Source of the DNA: Bolinopsis microptera
Taxonomy: Eukaryota > Ctenophora > Tentaculata > Lobata > Bolinopsidae
DNA: 64,000 nt
Assembly (NCBI RefSeq): GCF_026151205.1
Contig: NC_087084.1
Coordinates: forward strand, 5,697,538-5,761,537
Direction: 5' to 3'
Shown here: piece after piece, positions 27,201-37,600 of the stretch
Layout of the letters: the number at the start of each line of letters is the position of its first letter
Position numbering within the stretch: the first letter of the stretch is position 1
Position numbers and translations under genes: made by a program
The notes under the pieces: generated by a model
Database searches by the model: none
Told to the model about the DNA's origin: nothing
What the model saw: only the letters and a program-made list of their open reading frames with translations

Positions 27201-28128
27201 CCCAATATCTCGACAAAGAATTTCTCATGAGTCAGTGACAGTAGCGTCTAAGTGCAATAGTCAGTGAATTAATTCTCGACTAAAGACTGTAAACACGTCT
27301 AAAATTAAATGCCCCAAGTAGATCTGCCTAAACCCAAAACTTTCCCAAGGGTGTCTCCCAACTATTCTCAGTTTAACGTCTGCATACTGACAGTTAGTTC
27401 ACAAAACAACCAATGATGTTGACGATCTGTCTCCTGATCACGTGACTCCGGACTCGTGATCTGTTCCCCAATTTTCCCATATTACCTGTGTCTCAACTTA
27501 TCTGGACTCCTGATCACGTGATCTTACAACTCACTCTTCTTGTAACGTGTGCATAAGTTACTGGCCCAGCCGTGAAGCTACGCGACCTCTCAAATTAGCT
27601 GAGATCTGGGCTACATAATTTAAGCTAATTTGTAGAACCCCTAAATTTCAATTTTACAAAAGATTACAGTTTAGAGTTAAAGCCCCGGCGAGTTACTACA
27701 TATTATATTGTGAACAAGCATCATTAAGTTAATAACTTATTAAGGATGCGGAGAGATCCGAGCCGAGCAGATCGGCGGCAGAGAAAACCTTGAAATCTGT
27801 ATTATTATTATATTATGTTTGTGTGTGCTGGATTATTATAGAAGCCCGAGATTTTCCTGGCTAATTGAGTCGAACAAGACAACTGTGAGAACTCGAGAAA
27901 TGTAACCAACAAAAAATGGACTAAAGTTTAATTATTGAACTTTTATATTATTTGACTAATTGTAACAATGATTACTTGAGTGATAACAAATTGAATTTTC
28001 AGGCCACAGAAATCAACGTGATTGACACGAACTCAGCGAAGTCCGTGGAAAGTCAGAAAAGCATTGAAATGCTACGAAACAAAGCAAAAGAGTACGCTTC
28101 CGCCAACGCGATGGGCGTAAAGTCTTGA
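12147..28128 (+). CDS. Paired-class (PRD-like, Q50) homeobox transcription factor with OAR domain
   Basis: Eight exons join in frame to a 328-aa protein: 12147-12299, 12656-12776, 19829-19923, 20354-20449, 21586-21734, 21946-22023, 25907-26075 and 28003-28128. Residues about 29-37 (YNIEGLLGF) match the eh1/octapeptide repressor motif of PRD-like factors. The homeodomain begins at [14 protein letters not shown] and ends [15 protein letters not shown], so residue 50 is Q and W48, N51 and R53 are present. A phase-0 intron falls between RVQ and VWF, the classic position 46/47 intron of PRD-class homeoboxes. The last exon holds an OAR domain ([13 protein letters not shown]) just before the stop. 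The product should be a nuclear DNA-binding regulator of development. The homeodomain and OAR look nearest to Prrx/Shox/Rax-type factors, but the divergent KWRNRH and KHRKNEK edges leave orthology open. Introns 2 and 6 are long and full of repeats. Confidence 0.93.
12656..12776 (+). CDS. Homeobox gene exon 2 (linker, Gln/His-rich)
   Basis: Follows a CCCAG acceptor and ends TCAG|GTATTT in phase 1. It encodes [10 protein letters not shown]...RLGSPVKS, a polar linker without a known domain. The phase matches exons 1 and 3. Confidence 0.75.
14112..14220. repeat. GGTAACC / CCTGG palindromic repeat
   Basis: Repeated CCTGGTAACC in both orientations, so adjacent units form nested hairpins (for example GGTAACCTGGTTACC). 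It lies inside intron 2 of the homeobox gene. Confidence 0.8.
14514..14818. repeat. 17-bp minisatellite (about 18 copies)
   Basis: Unit GGGGAGGACTTTAATAC, highly uniform. Single-base variants are GAGAACTTT, ACGAGGAGG and GGGATGAC. Intronic. Confidence 0.95.
18820..18910. promoter_or_regulatory. CCAAT-box plus CACGTG cluster in intron 2
   Basis: Two ACCAATCA-type CCAAT boxes and a CCCACGTGAC E-box fall within about 80 bp, about 0.9 kb upstream of homeobox exon 3. This could be an alternative promoter or intronic enhancer; there is no direct evidence. Confidence 0.25.
19829..19923 (+). CDS. Homeobox gene exon 3 (homeodomain N-terminal arm and helix 1 start)
   Basis: Follows TTGTTCAG. It encodes [10 protein letters not shown]...HTFTQAQLD and ends GAT|GTAAGT in phase 0. 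The basic arm RKWRNRH begins the homeodomain. Confidence 0.9.
19924..20310. repeat. Minisatellite beginning at the exon 3 splice donor
   Basis: Degenerate 9-10 bp units (AAGTAACCAT, TTAGTTACCA, TAAGTTACCA) start with the GTAAGT donor itself and fill most of intron 3. About 40 units. Confidence 0.9.
20354..20449 (+). CDS. Homeobox gene exon 4 (homeodomain helices 1-3)
   Basis: Encodes [20 protein letters not shown] and continues to TEARVQ, phase 0 at both ends. THYPD and REELA are hallmark PRD-class residues. The donor is CAG|GTTTGA, weaker than its neighbours. The frame stays open into the intron for about 100 codons, but that readthrough has no homeodomain helix 3, so the splice is preferred. 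Confidence 0.93.
20993..21565. repeat. 21-bp minisatellite with two alternating unit types
   Basis: About 27 units of 21 bp. One type carries TTTACCACCTCCTGTCCACTA-like sequence (TTTACCACCTCCTGTC core) and the other TTTACCACTTATTACC core. Because 21 is divisible by three, a 212-codon open frame results, but it lies between homeodomain exons 4 and 5 and ends about 20 bp from the acceptor, so it is intronic. Confidence 0.92.
21586..21734 (+). CDS. Homeobox gene exon 5 (recognition helix)
   Basis: Follows TTTCATCAG. It encodes [15 protein letters not shown] then a linker to HPHIR, ending in phase 2 at CAG|GTATGA. It contains Q50, N51 and R53 of the recognition helix. Confidence 0.95.
21946..22023 (+). 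CDS. Homeobox gene exon 6 (Met/Pro/Thr-rich linker)
   Basis: Follows CTCTCCAG and ends TTATC|GTAAGT. It encodes [20 protein letters not shown] then LPGDLS. The phase matches exons 5 and 7. Confidence 0.85.
23128..23920. repeat. Two diverged local duplications in homeobox intron 6
   Basis: About 105 bp at 23128-23245 (CTGTTTGAATTTATTG...CCGTGGAAAGTT) recurs at 23278-23390. About 165 bp at 23395-23560 (TTTTAGAATCTCATCAAAT...GGTACTGTAACTT) recurs at 23745-23915. Both are diverged, in direct orientation, and non-coding. Confidence 0.7.
24150..24400. promoter_or_regulatory. CCAAT plus CACGTG cluster in intron 6
   Basis: Three or more CCAATCA boxes and two CACGTG palindromes (about 24169 and 24327) occur in a GC-richer stretch. 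It is promoter-like in composition, but no transcript start can be shown. Confidence 0.3.
25907..26075 (+). CDS. Homeobox gene exon 7 (Gln/Ser/Thr-rich)
   Basis: Uses the second of two CCAG|GTTCCT acceptors (the other would start at 25882). Only the 25907 acceptor keeps frame with exons 6 and 8. It encodes [10 protein letters not shown]...TLPSP and ends CCG|GTCAGT in phase 0. Confidence 0.78.
28003..28128 (+). CDS. Homeobox gene exon 8 (OAR domain, stop)
   Basis: Follows GAATTTTCAG. It encodes [10 protein letters not shown]...AMGVKS then [16 protein letters not shown] fits the OAR consensus, usually a transactivation-modulating tail of PRD-like factors. Confidence 0.9.
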   Translation, partial: ATEINVIDTNSAKSVESQKSIEMLRNKAKEYASANAMGVKS

Positions 28129-28767
28129 GAAAATAACTTTGCAAAGGAGCAGGACTCTTATTATTGGAGTAGGCTTGTATCATTTAGTGGTGAGAGTTTT
28201 GAGAAGCTACAAGGTTAACGAAATTAAGATCATGTTGTCCAGCTGCGGTTCATGATATTTTATTCAGAGTAAAAGTTCAGCTTGGAAGGCTGGAGACCAA
28301 TTCAAGTATATTTGAGTTTTTTTTGTTTTGTTAATAAGGATGGAACATGGTGAAGAGCTTCTTGTAAATTTCTTAGAAACACAGTTACCCCACTATTAGT
28401 TTAATAGATCTTGGAAGTGTTGGGGTTGGATGATGAAACTGTAGTTTTAGAGGATTGAAATCCGGGTATTGATGGTATGGGTTGTTGCAAACTTTTGATT
28501 TTCCAGTGACAGTACTTTTTTGACTAGCTAAATAATGTAGCTGACTGAATTTAAAAGACCAACAGACCGCTGTGAATATTTTACAAAAACATTAGTATAA
28601 CACGTAGTAATCACTGATGTTTTGATTTCGGTTGGTAGGTTACATATGTATTATACTCCAGTACCGAGTATTGGTTTAGGGTTGAAAAGGTTAGTAACTT
28701 AGTTACCACAACTACATGGGTAGTTTCCAAGTAACTGGGTTAGTGACCTCCTAATTAAACTGGTTAG

Positions 28768-28945
28768 TTACTTAGTAACCCAGTTAAATATCTGGTTAGT
28801 TACTTAGTAACCCAGTTAAATATCTGGTTAGTTACTTAGTAACACAGTTAACTATCTGGTTAGTAACTTAGTAACCCAGTTAACTATCTAGTTAGTTACT
28901 TAGTAACCCAGTTAACTATCTGGTTAGTTACTTAGTAACCTTGCT
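28768..28945. repeat. 32-bp minisatellite (about 5 copies)
   Basis: Unit starts GGTTAGTTACTTAGTAACCC and ends AGTTAAATATCT, tandem and near-identical. It lies about 0.65 kb downstream of the homeobox stop codon. Confidence 0.9.
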
Positions 28946-29404
28946 ACGTTTGCTGCAGTTCGCTGGTTCCGGACCAAGGCTATTTAGTTGCCGGTTTTAA
29001 AGTTTATTAGGTTGAATATTTCGTGTTGTTGAGATTACAAATCGGAGCTGTTGCTGAGGTCCTTATTCATTATTGACCATGTACCTTCCTTTAAAGTTCA
29101 TGGCTTGATGGACCAATCTTTTTGCACTCCGAAGAAAACATCTCTTTATAATTTTGGCATGGAAGGAGCAGTGTATGAAATTTAACGGGTTAAACTAGTA
29201 GTGTAATTTGTGAGTAAGTTCTCAGCATTCGTACTGCATTTGTAAATAGAAAGTTTAGCAGTCTTGTATGTTTTTAAAAACTGCTTTATCCTTGGGTCAA
29301 GCGTTACAGAATTTGTTAAAATATCCGAAGTATTACTTTATCTGCAATTTGCGGTGCACATAATTTTTAGTCATGTGAAACTCCAAAAAACTTCAAAAAG
29401 TAGG

Positions 29405-29520
29405 TGTATGCTATTATAGTATACTATAGTATACTATGTTCTTATAGTAGCATAGAATGATATACTATAATACGACTAGTAAACTATAATATACTATAAT
29501 ATATACTATAGTATATGCTT
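29405..29520. repeat. TATAGTATACTA palindromic repeat
   Basis: Overlapping ATAGTATACTAT palindromes in a very AT-rich stretch, which can extrude cruciforms. Confidence 0.7.
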
Positions 29521-30159
29521 ATTTCCTAAAATGTTTGATCTTAAGTCTTTGGGTTATATCTGTTGATAATATACTTGTGTGGAAGCTAGTTTGTTCTTTT
29601 GGTTGTTTAGTTATCCTGATTTCTTAGATTAAATCGTTCATTTTTATGTTGCTTTTCGACGATATATTTATTGTAGTGATTTGATTATTTGTGATTCCAT
29701 ACCGATCAAATTAGTGTTTTACTTCAATAAAACCCGTGCCTTTTTTACATTACATCATGAAATTCGTAATATCGTTAGTCGTAATTTAACCATAAATTTC
29801 TCCCAAAAGTGTTATTTTGTACGGTAAAAACCATAACCTAACGGCTAATGGCTAACCCAATTCCTATCAAAATCATACGCTGAAACCCTATCGAGAAATT
29901 AAATTAACTTCCTTATATGGTCATATCACGTGATCGAGACAGTTTCAAGTTTTCGCCAATATTTTGCCAGGGGAGCATTTTTACCCTACTAATACTATGT
30001 CATGGGGTGTGATACGGAATCATCGTCCAAAAATATTTTGACATACGTTGCATGCCACTTTTCGCGCGCGCCGCCGAAGGCGGGATACGAAACATGTATC
30101 AAAAAATATTGGAGGACTTCGACGCGCCGCGCGAACTAGCATTTTTGCTTCGCATCGTC

Positions 30160-30190
30160 GATCGTTGCTCTGCTTCGCAGAGCAACGATC
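30160..30190. repeat. Perfect hairpin, 14-bp stem, 3-nt loop
   Basis: GATCGTTGCTCTGC, loop TTC, then the exact reverse complement. It lies inside the GC-rich repeat nest and could be a terminal or subterminal element hairpin. Confidence 0.9.
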
Positions 30191-31490
30191 TCGATGGGTT
30201 GACATTTTCAATCAACCAAAAATACATTATTCAAGTTTGTTTCAACTGTCTGGGGTCCTTTTAGAAAAATCTCAAAGATCGAGTAGTGTTTGTCATACGT
30301 TGTATGACCCGCCGCGCATAGTGAAACGACCGTGGGGGTCGCAACGTGATACAAAGTAGTGTCTGTGTAGAGTGATCTAGTACGTTCGATCGAGATTGCA
30401 GCGATGCACTTGCACTATATATTGGGTCTCTACGAGCTGGGAAGCGCGTTGACATTATTAATTGCAATGAAAATGTGTAGTTCTAATTCTAGGTAGCTTT
30501 GACTGAAATCAAAACTAAAACTAATTAACAATTAAGCTTAACCCTGGCCCTTTATTTTGATGTCCCCATGCCCCAGGTCAGATTTTTTACACCCACCGAA
30601 CATTACCAGCCATTTTAAATTTACGTTGATAACGTCTACACTTTACTCAAAGAACCTTATCGGCTGGCGGGCTTGCTAGAAGTATTTTTTCGCAGTAAGT
30701 TTGAGATGCACTTTACTTGTATTGACACAATTCAGCTTCACCTAACCATGTGCTTTCGCGCCACTGCGGGCGCGCTTGTTTCACAAGTCAAGAAAAGCAC
30801 CTATCCACGAACCCCGATGGGAAGGTTCGTGCGCGCGCGCGCAGTGCTGACAACAGCGTCTATGTAGCGCATGTAGTCTTGGCACTTCTCCCTCCAGTAA
30901 CCACTTTACAGGTCTTTCAGTTTGAGTTAAAACAGCTAATGCATAATTATTAGTTTTAGCTGCCAGAAATAAATTTTCGGTTTCTGTAGTGTATAGGGGT
31001 TAATTAGGTATAAACTACAGTATAGCTGTACTTACACCTACATTCACAAGCACAAAGCATGCAAGCTCACTTGGTCCAATGAGCTTTTTACCGCCGTGAG
31101 GCGGGCGCGCGCTACTGCAAGCGCAAGGGCTCTGGATAGAGCAACAATTCACCAATCAAAGGACAAGAATTAAATAACATGCAAAATTAAAGTTGCGAAC
31201 TTTTATTTGGTCCAAAATATACCAAATACATAATACGACTTTTTGATATAACTCAAAATCTAAATTGTCCCAAATTGTGGATCAAATTCCTGTACTGGGA
31301 ATGGGGAAGCTAACTGAATTTAGTTTTACGAAACGAACATTTTATAACGGGTGATACTCGTAAAATATTTGTTCCATATATTGGACCGTCGACGAGTCCA
31401 ATTCGGCGCGCGTCTTGGTAAGTTGTAAACCTACAACGAACATTTTGCTGAAAACCGGAGGTCAATATTTATTTTACTTTCGGGAATATT

Positions 31491-31772
31491 TGACCATTGT
31501 TAATGGTCTGGCCCGGCGCGCGCTACTTCGTAGCACTTGCCATCGCCCATCGGGCACCGGGCTAGTCCAATCCATTAACAACGGACATTTGGACAAGTCC
31601 TGGTTCCAGGAAACCCTAGCGGTGCAGGTGAGGTATATTTCATATTCCTTTGACAGATGTTACTCGTCTAAATTTCTTCGAAGTAGCGCGCCGCGCGCGC
31701 CGCTTTCTTCTCGAAATATGGCAAGTGCTACGAAGTAGCGCGCGCCAGGCCATGGACCATTAACAATGGTCA
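31491..31772. repeat. Inverted repeat with about 51-bp arms
   Basis: The left arm 31491-31541 and right arm 31720-31772 are nearly exact reverse complements (TGACCATTGTTAATGG...CGTAGCACTTGCC). The loop is about 178 nt and contains a further CGCGCCGCGCGCG palindrome. Confidence 0.88.
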
Positions 31773-34588
31773 ACCAGTGTCAAACGTTGTATAACCCATA
31801 GTGAAACGACCGTGGGCGTCACGCGCACGACGTGGTACAACTTAGCCATTGGCCAGTAACAAAAGCCATGTACTTAAATATAGAATGGGAGCGAGTATTA
31901 CAAACCCCGAGGGTCAGTTAACGAGTAATAAAAGTTTCCAAGGACCGTGAATCAGTAGAATAAGCATCAGTATTAGTGATTAGTCATTGGTCATGCAACT
32001 TGAACGTGAGTAATTTAAATTATAGAAAGTGTTTTATTTACATAGTAGATATAAATGATCAAAACTCAAAATTGGTTAGACAACTTTGCATGTAGTTAAA
32101 ATGTAATTTTCAGCGTTGACAAGTTTAAAAAAATTCCGAATCTTATGGAAGTAAGAATTTCCAATGTGTCTTATCGAAAGTGAGTGAAAGAAACACTTGT
32201 GGCAATTTTATTTACTGATACTCTTATTTGTAAAGCTATCCTCGATACATATGCAGTTACAAAGTGAGATAACTGTTTCAACAGGGGTCGAATTCACAAA
32301 AATAACGTAAACCATTGATTTAAAGCTACCGCCGCTCCTGTCTCTTGATTGCTGATAATGATCAGGAACACATGACGTATCATCACGACGATTATTGGTC
32401 ACTCGAAATCGACCCGTTAGGAATGCAATGTAGGTGTGATGGTTGTTTCTGCGTATTTGTTAGGTACCTGTTACTAATTAATCAACGGGATCATAATGTT
32501 GATTGTATCGATAAAACATGGATTTTAAGGCATAAAGAAGCATTGTTGAGTCCTGAAACCAAGTTTAATCGATTTCTCGTGCAATTTTAGGTCAGGAATG
32601 GTCATCAAAATAAATTTATAACAATGTCGATATTTTGGTAAATTTCTAGCTTTCTGCCAGAAAATAAATTTTCGGTTTCTATAGGGGTTAATTAGGTATA
32701 AACTACAGTACAGCTGTACTTACACCCACATTCACAAGCATGCAAGCTCACCTGGTCCAATGAGCGGGAAACGGAGAACAAGGTCTGGTGACGTCATAGT
32801 CACGTGACCTCAGGCTCATAATCACGTGACCTCAGACCCAATCAATTGGGTTCTGGCCTGGTCAGCCCCCTGTCACCCGATCTTGAGGTGACGTACGACA
32901 CCTCGTTAACCCAATCAATGTCTGGAAGGCTGCAAATTTTCACATGCCACATCCCTAAGATTCTTAAAGAGTTGTACGAGATGACGATACATAGAGGCCG
33001 CAGAATTATGAGGACTACCAGATCCTGGTGGAACCTAAGCGATCCATGATATCACGACAGGCCCTAGGTGAAGTCCTCCATAATATATTTTTATCATAAT
33101 TGCAGGATAAGTGTACATTTAAAAAAAGCACTTTATTTTTAAGAACCTGACGAATATCATTACTGGGCCGCGCTCAGCCTGTCATTCCGCCTAATCTCTA
33201 TGTTGTTTACCAACATTAAAGCCTGGGGTCCTCAGGTAAGAATATCATTACACTTTGCACTTTAAATTTTAACCACCAATTTTTTTGTTTTTTGTTGCAC
33301 TTGCAGTGGCGCGCGCTCACCTCTCGGCGGTAAAAAGTTGTAAAAAAACTTGTGAAACAAGCTCATCCGCAGTTGCGCAACAGCACATGGTTAGGTAAAT
33401 ATATTTAGTTCTGTTCCCAACATAATTGATAATGCCCTATTATATTTGTCAACACAGCCTTCGACATCATCATGTATGTTTATATCAAAATTATTTTCTC
33501 CAGAAATTGAGTCAGATTATAAATAATAATTATGATTTAAACCTTTATATTATAGTGGCACAACGACTTAAAATGCACAGGTGTGCCACAAAAACGCTTC
33601 AGGACACTATTTGTTGCTGAAAAACTTGGAGCTATGAAAATAACATTGGACAGCGACCTTCTAAATGTTATGGCTTGTAGTTTCGAAACTGTTATACTAT
33701 TTTTTAAACTTGTTTAATCTGTAGCTATTACTATTTCTAGAATATCAATTTTTTTAAAGTTAAAAAAAAAAAGATTTCAATGTAAGAAAAAAGTGTCAAA
33801 CAGTATATATACAATAAAGTAATTCAAGTGTTGCAATTGGCAGAGCACAATACAGAGGTAACGGAAATTGTCCACTGCTAGCAATATTATATAATATGAA
33901 ATATCAACAATCAGATATATACACATCTACTCCATCATAGGGGGTATTAATGTTGCTATCAAAGCACACTTTCGAAATCGAACTGCTTGCTGCTGTGATG
34001 TGAATTCGTAGATTTTTATTTTCAGTTGACCAATTATATTATGTTTGGTTTCATCTTTTACCCCGGTTCTTTAAATTTGTACTATTTTTATAACTTTTAA
34101 TCTGTTGTGTTGGTTTATTCATTTTCGAGGGTGCCTATCCTTACAGCTACACAATTACCATTGCTAAAATTATCTCTATATTATTCGAGAAACTTTTTAC
34201 GTAATAACAGATGCAACAAAATGAACAATTGAGTCTCTCTGGGTTATTTTGGGGGTGTTTAATAGATCAAAAATTCACCCTTAAAAAGCCTTGGGAATGT
34301 GTAAAACACACCCTTCTAGCCACTCCTCACCAGTCACTTCTGTATCCTATGGCTGTTGATATTTTGTTAGGTCAACAGTACCTAGAACTCCCGAAGATGA
34401 GTAAATTCCATCCAACTATCTATATTACCATACTTGAGTGATTAATTTTCCCGTTGAAGCAGTCTATGTTTAATTTGAAACCTTAAAAATTTGAAATTAT
34501 GTTATTTTTCATATCAATATTGTATCGTTTTGAAATGCTGTTCTGATACTTTTGAAACCTCATGAGAACTGTAACAGGTAATAGCATA

Positions 34589-34687
34589 ATGCCTCAAGGA
34601 CCTGTCAGAGCCACACATGAGTTTGGCTTGCTACGAAGAGCAAGTTCTTTAGAAGTCATACCATCTCAGACCCCAAATGTTTCTAAA
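34589..34687 (+). CDS. FAM117-like exon 1
   Basis: Encodes MPQGPVRATH...TPNVSK and ends AAA|GTAAGG, phase 0. The RRASSLEVIP segment matches the conserved RR-x-S-LD motif of the family. Confidence 0.7.
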
Positions 34688-37600
34688 GTAAGGCTTTTAA
34701 TTTACGAGGTTAATTGTTAAATATCCTATCAGGTCAAGTCAACTTATGATGTAGTTGTAGTGTCAATCACATTGAGTTCTCTACATTTTGTTGCAACATG
34801 GTGTTGTAATTTTCTAGCTTGAAAATCTTATGAAAATCTTTATCCAGGAAATGAATATATAAATCACTAATATGTAATTTGATTGGAGCATGTCACATAA
34901 TCAGTCTGATTATTATATGTACACAACTTTTCTATACTTTAATACATCATCACCCAAAGATTGACAAGAAGATAAAGAGACACAAAAGGAGCAGTAGTCT
35001 GGGAACCACTGAATTGAAAGAGGTAAGAAACCAAAAAACTAACTTTAGTCATACACCAATCTTAACCTTATCTTAACTGTCTTGTTAGGTTTGTTATCAT
35101 CAAGCGTCTTGGAGTTGGAGCATCTTGATAGTTGAGCTCATATTATAATTACATCTACTTTTAATTACATATTTAACTAAAACGTCACTGTTATGTTAAT
35201 GATGTTCAGAAGCTCAGACGAACCCTACAAAGAGAGAAGAAGCAAAGCCCCTCTCCTGTAAGTTTTAGACACTTTTTGTTTTAATTGGTTAATTCTTAAT
35301 TAAATCACGATTCTCCAGCAAATTGAACACTTGTTATAGAAACGTAACCAGCACACAGAAATGTAGTCAGGTTTACTCCTTACAGAATTAAATTCTTACT
35401 TGCTTTATCTTTCACAGTGTAAACACTTCATTAATGAATTGTTAAGTTGACGATGAACTATGTAAAATTTGATTTTATTAAATTTTGCAGACATTACACG
35501 GAGGTCTTCACAACATCCGAGACGCGCTGTACAGGAACTCAGACCAGTGTTTTGTTAACCCTTCTATACCGGTGTTTGGGTTGACGCGCACTCGATCACT
35601 CGACTGCTTGTCTGAGCTGGAGAATCTAACCATCAACCATTCCCCTCTGGTGGGTTTAGTTGATAAATTAGTTCATTAAAATTGTTGTATTTATTATATT
35701 TTATAATATGGTTTCTTTTGGAGTGTCAATCGTGTCTTATATATGGCGGACAGAGGACCACAGCAATAGGAGACTTAATTGAGTGAAATTGGGTGAAGCT
35801 GATGAATTTAAACTGTCACTTAGTGGATTAGGCTGCTGTTACCACTTGAGATATAACAGTAAATTTTAATTTTGGAAGGCAATATTGTCACAACTAAATA
35901 GTTTTAATTGATATAAAATCATACACATTAAACTTTATCATCCCTATTAGACCCCACACGAGGGCCACAAAGCGCCTCTACCGCGCGGATCACGCAGCGA
36001 CACACCAGTGCTTTGTTGTGGCGCTGGACGCTGCACCAGCTCCCAGACTCCAGAGGACACTGTTTCTCCTCCCTCCTCCTCTCCTAATTATTATACAGAT
36101 GCCAGGTGATAATAAATAATAAATAAATAAAGTCTAATTTTATTCAGCAATTTATCGGTAAATATTTGAGTCAGCTATGCTGTAAAGGATGCAGCGTTTT
36201 ATTTCTACATTAAGCAATAACTTAAATGTTTATATTCTTATTGCTTACGTGCCCCAGTGCAAATATTTAAAAGAGTATTGACTTTTTAGATTTGAAAGGA
36301 TTGTCAATTTTGGAACTGTGTATAATTTTAATTGATATTAGTCAAACAATCAACTTTCCCTCGATCTTAATTATTAAACCTGAATTGCCCTCCAATTATT
36401 ACTAATTTATTTCTCAACTATCAACATCTCCTCAGATCGCCCTCAATGGATTCCCCCGATAAGATAATAGGCTCATCACCTCGTGTTAATTGCTCATTCC
36501 TTTTCGCGCGCCAACCCCCACCCAATGCTGACAAAGCCAGATGCATCAAGTAAGTTTGATATTTAGTTAGTAAATTAATAAATATAATGTAAATTATAGA
36601 TGCATTTAATTGATTTATTAATAAATAGTATGCAAATAGATGTATTTAGTCAGTGAATGGGCACCATATAATGTATAACTTCCGAATGCGATTTTTAAAT
36701 CGCAACACAATACGTCTGATCACCAGGAAACTCCTTCCTGAGAAATGTACTTATTTTGCAAATATTGGTACGCTGAACACGACCTTTGAAATGAAATAAT
36801 TATTTTAATTTCATGTACCCGTTCAATAGATCACCTGTGCAAAACATGGATAATTACGATCGCGAAAAATATTGGCCGGATTCCAAGTGTCTCTCCAAGT
36901 TATGTGCTGAGGAATCCCAATTATTTTTGGCAATTGGCATCCAGCTCGGTTTAAATCAGTCTATGAAATATTGAGATAGATACTTAGTCTATAGAAGATG
37001 TTCATGGTCCAGTCCTATAGCCATGAGTAATACTAATGAGTATAACATACATGAACGACTCCTTAAGACGCTCCTTAAACCACTCCTTTAACCACTCCTT
37101 AAACCAGTCTTTAAAACACTAGAAGAGATTGATACAATATATTGGACCCCTTACAGTCTTTACATTTACAAGGTTTTGAGTTAGTACGGATATGGTGAGA
37201 GTTAGGGCTAGGGATAGAGTTATAAATCAAGAGGCTTACATATAATGAACATATTATGTAAGGTTATGGTGTAAGGTTACCTTTCAAATCAGATGAAGAG
37301 GTGGAACGTTCCGGGTTGTAAGCTACACATCCAACTTAAATGATTTGTATAAATGTTGTATCTTGCTTACTAAGATTAGAACGGTTACATTTTTATGGTT
37401 TATTGGTTCCACAATCAAAACCTTCACAAATTTTCTGTCACAGTTGATAACATATGCATAGCTGCGAATATTTTGAATTTAGAGACCAAACTCGAAAGTC
37501 AAAAGTAAAAGTAAAGTACAAGCTCATTCAAATTCCTGTGAATGATCTCACTGTGTTATCTACCACCCTGCTTATTGCACAATCTCTCTGGCAACCTTGT

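Larger units (their letters stand above)
30045..33400. mobile_element. Nest of GC-rich foldback / non-autonomous elements
   Basis: GC-rich palindromic blocks stand out from AT-rich surroundings. Direct repeats: 30962-31085 with 32654-32766 (AAATTTTCGGTTTCT...GGTCCAATGAGC), and 30291-30355 with 31778-31845 (ATAGTGAAACGACCGTGG). Inverted pairs: 30738-30788 with 33346-33398 (ACCTAACCATGTGCT...GCTTGTTTCACAAG), 31085-31130 with about 33300-33345 (CTTTTTACCGCC...CTGCAAG), and 31491-31541 with 31720-31772. No transposase is visible. Short GC-rich open frames inside are by-products of the palindromes. Confidence 0.6.

Noticed and set aside
30020-31738. Several Arg/Ala-rich open frames in the GC-rich region
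   Set aside because: They follow from GC-rich palindromes lacking AT-rich stop codons and overlap on both strands.
33200-33235. Possible upstream coding exon (MLFTNIKAWGPQ then CAG|GTAAGA) for the FAM117-like gene
   Set aside because: Joined to the next acceptor at 34578 the phase gives an immediate stop (GTA ATA GCA TAA). It could still be a 5' UTR exon.
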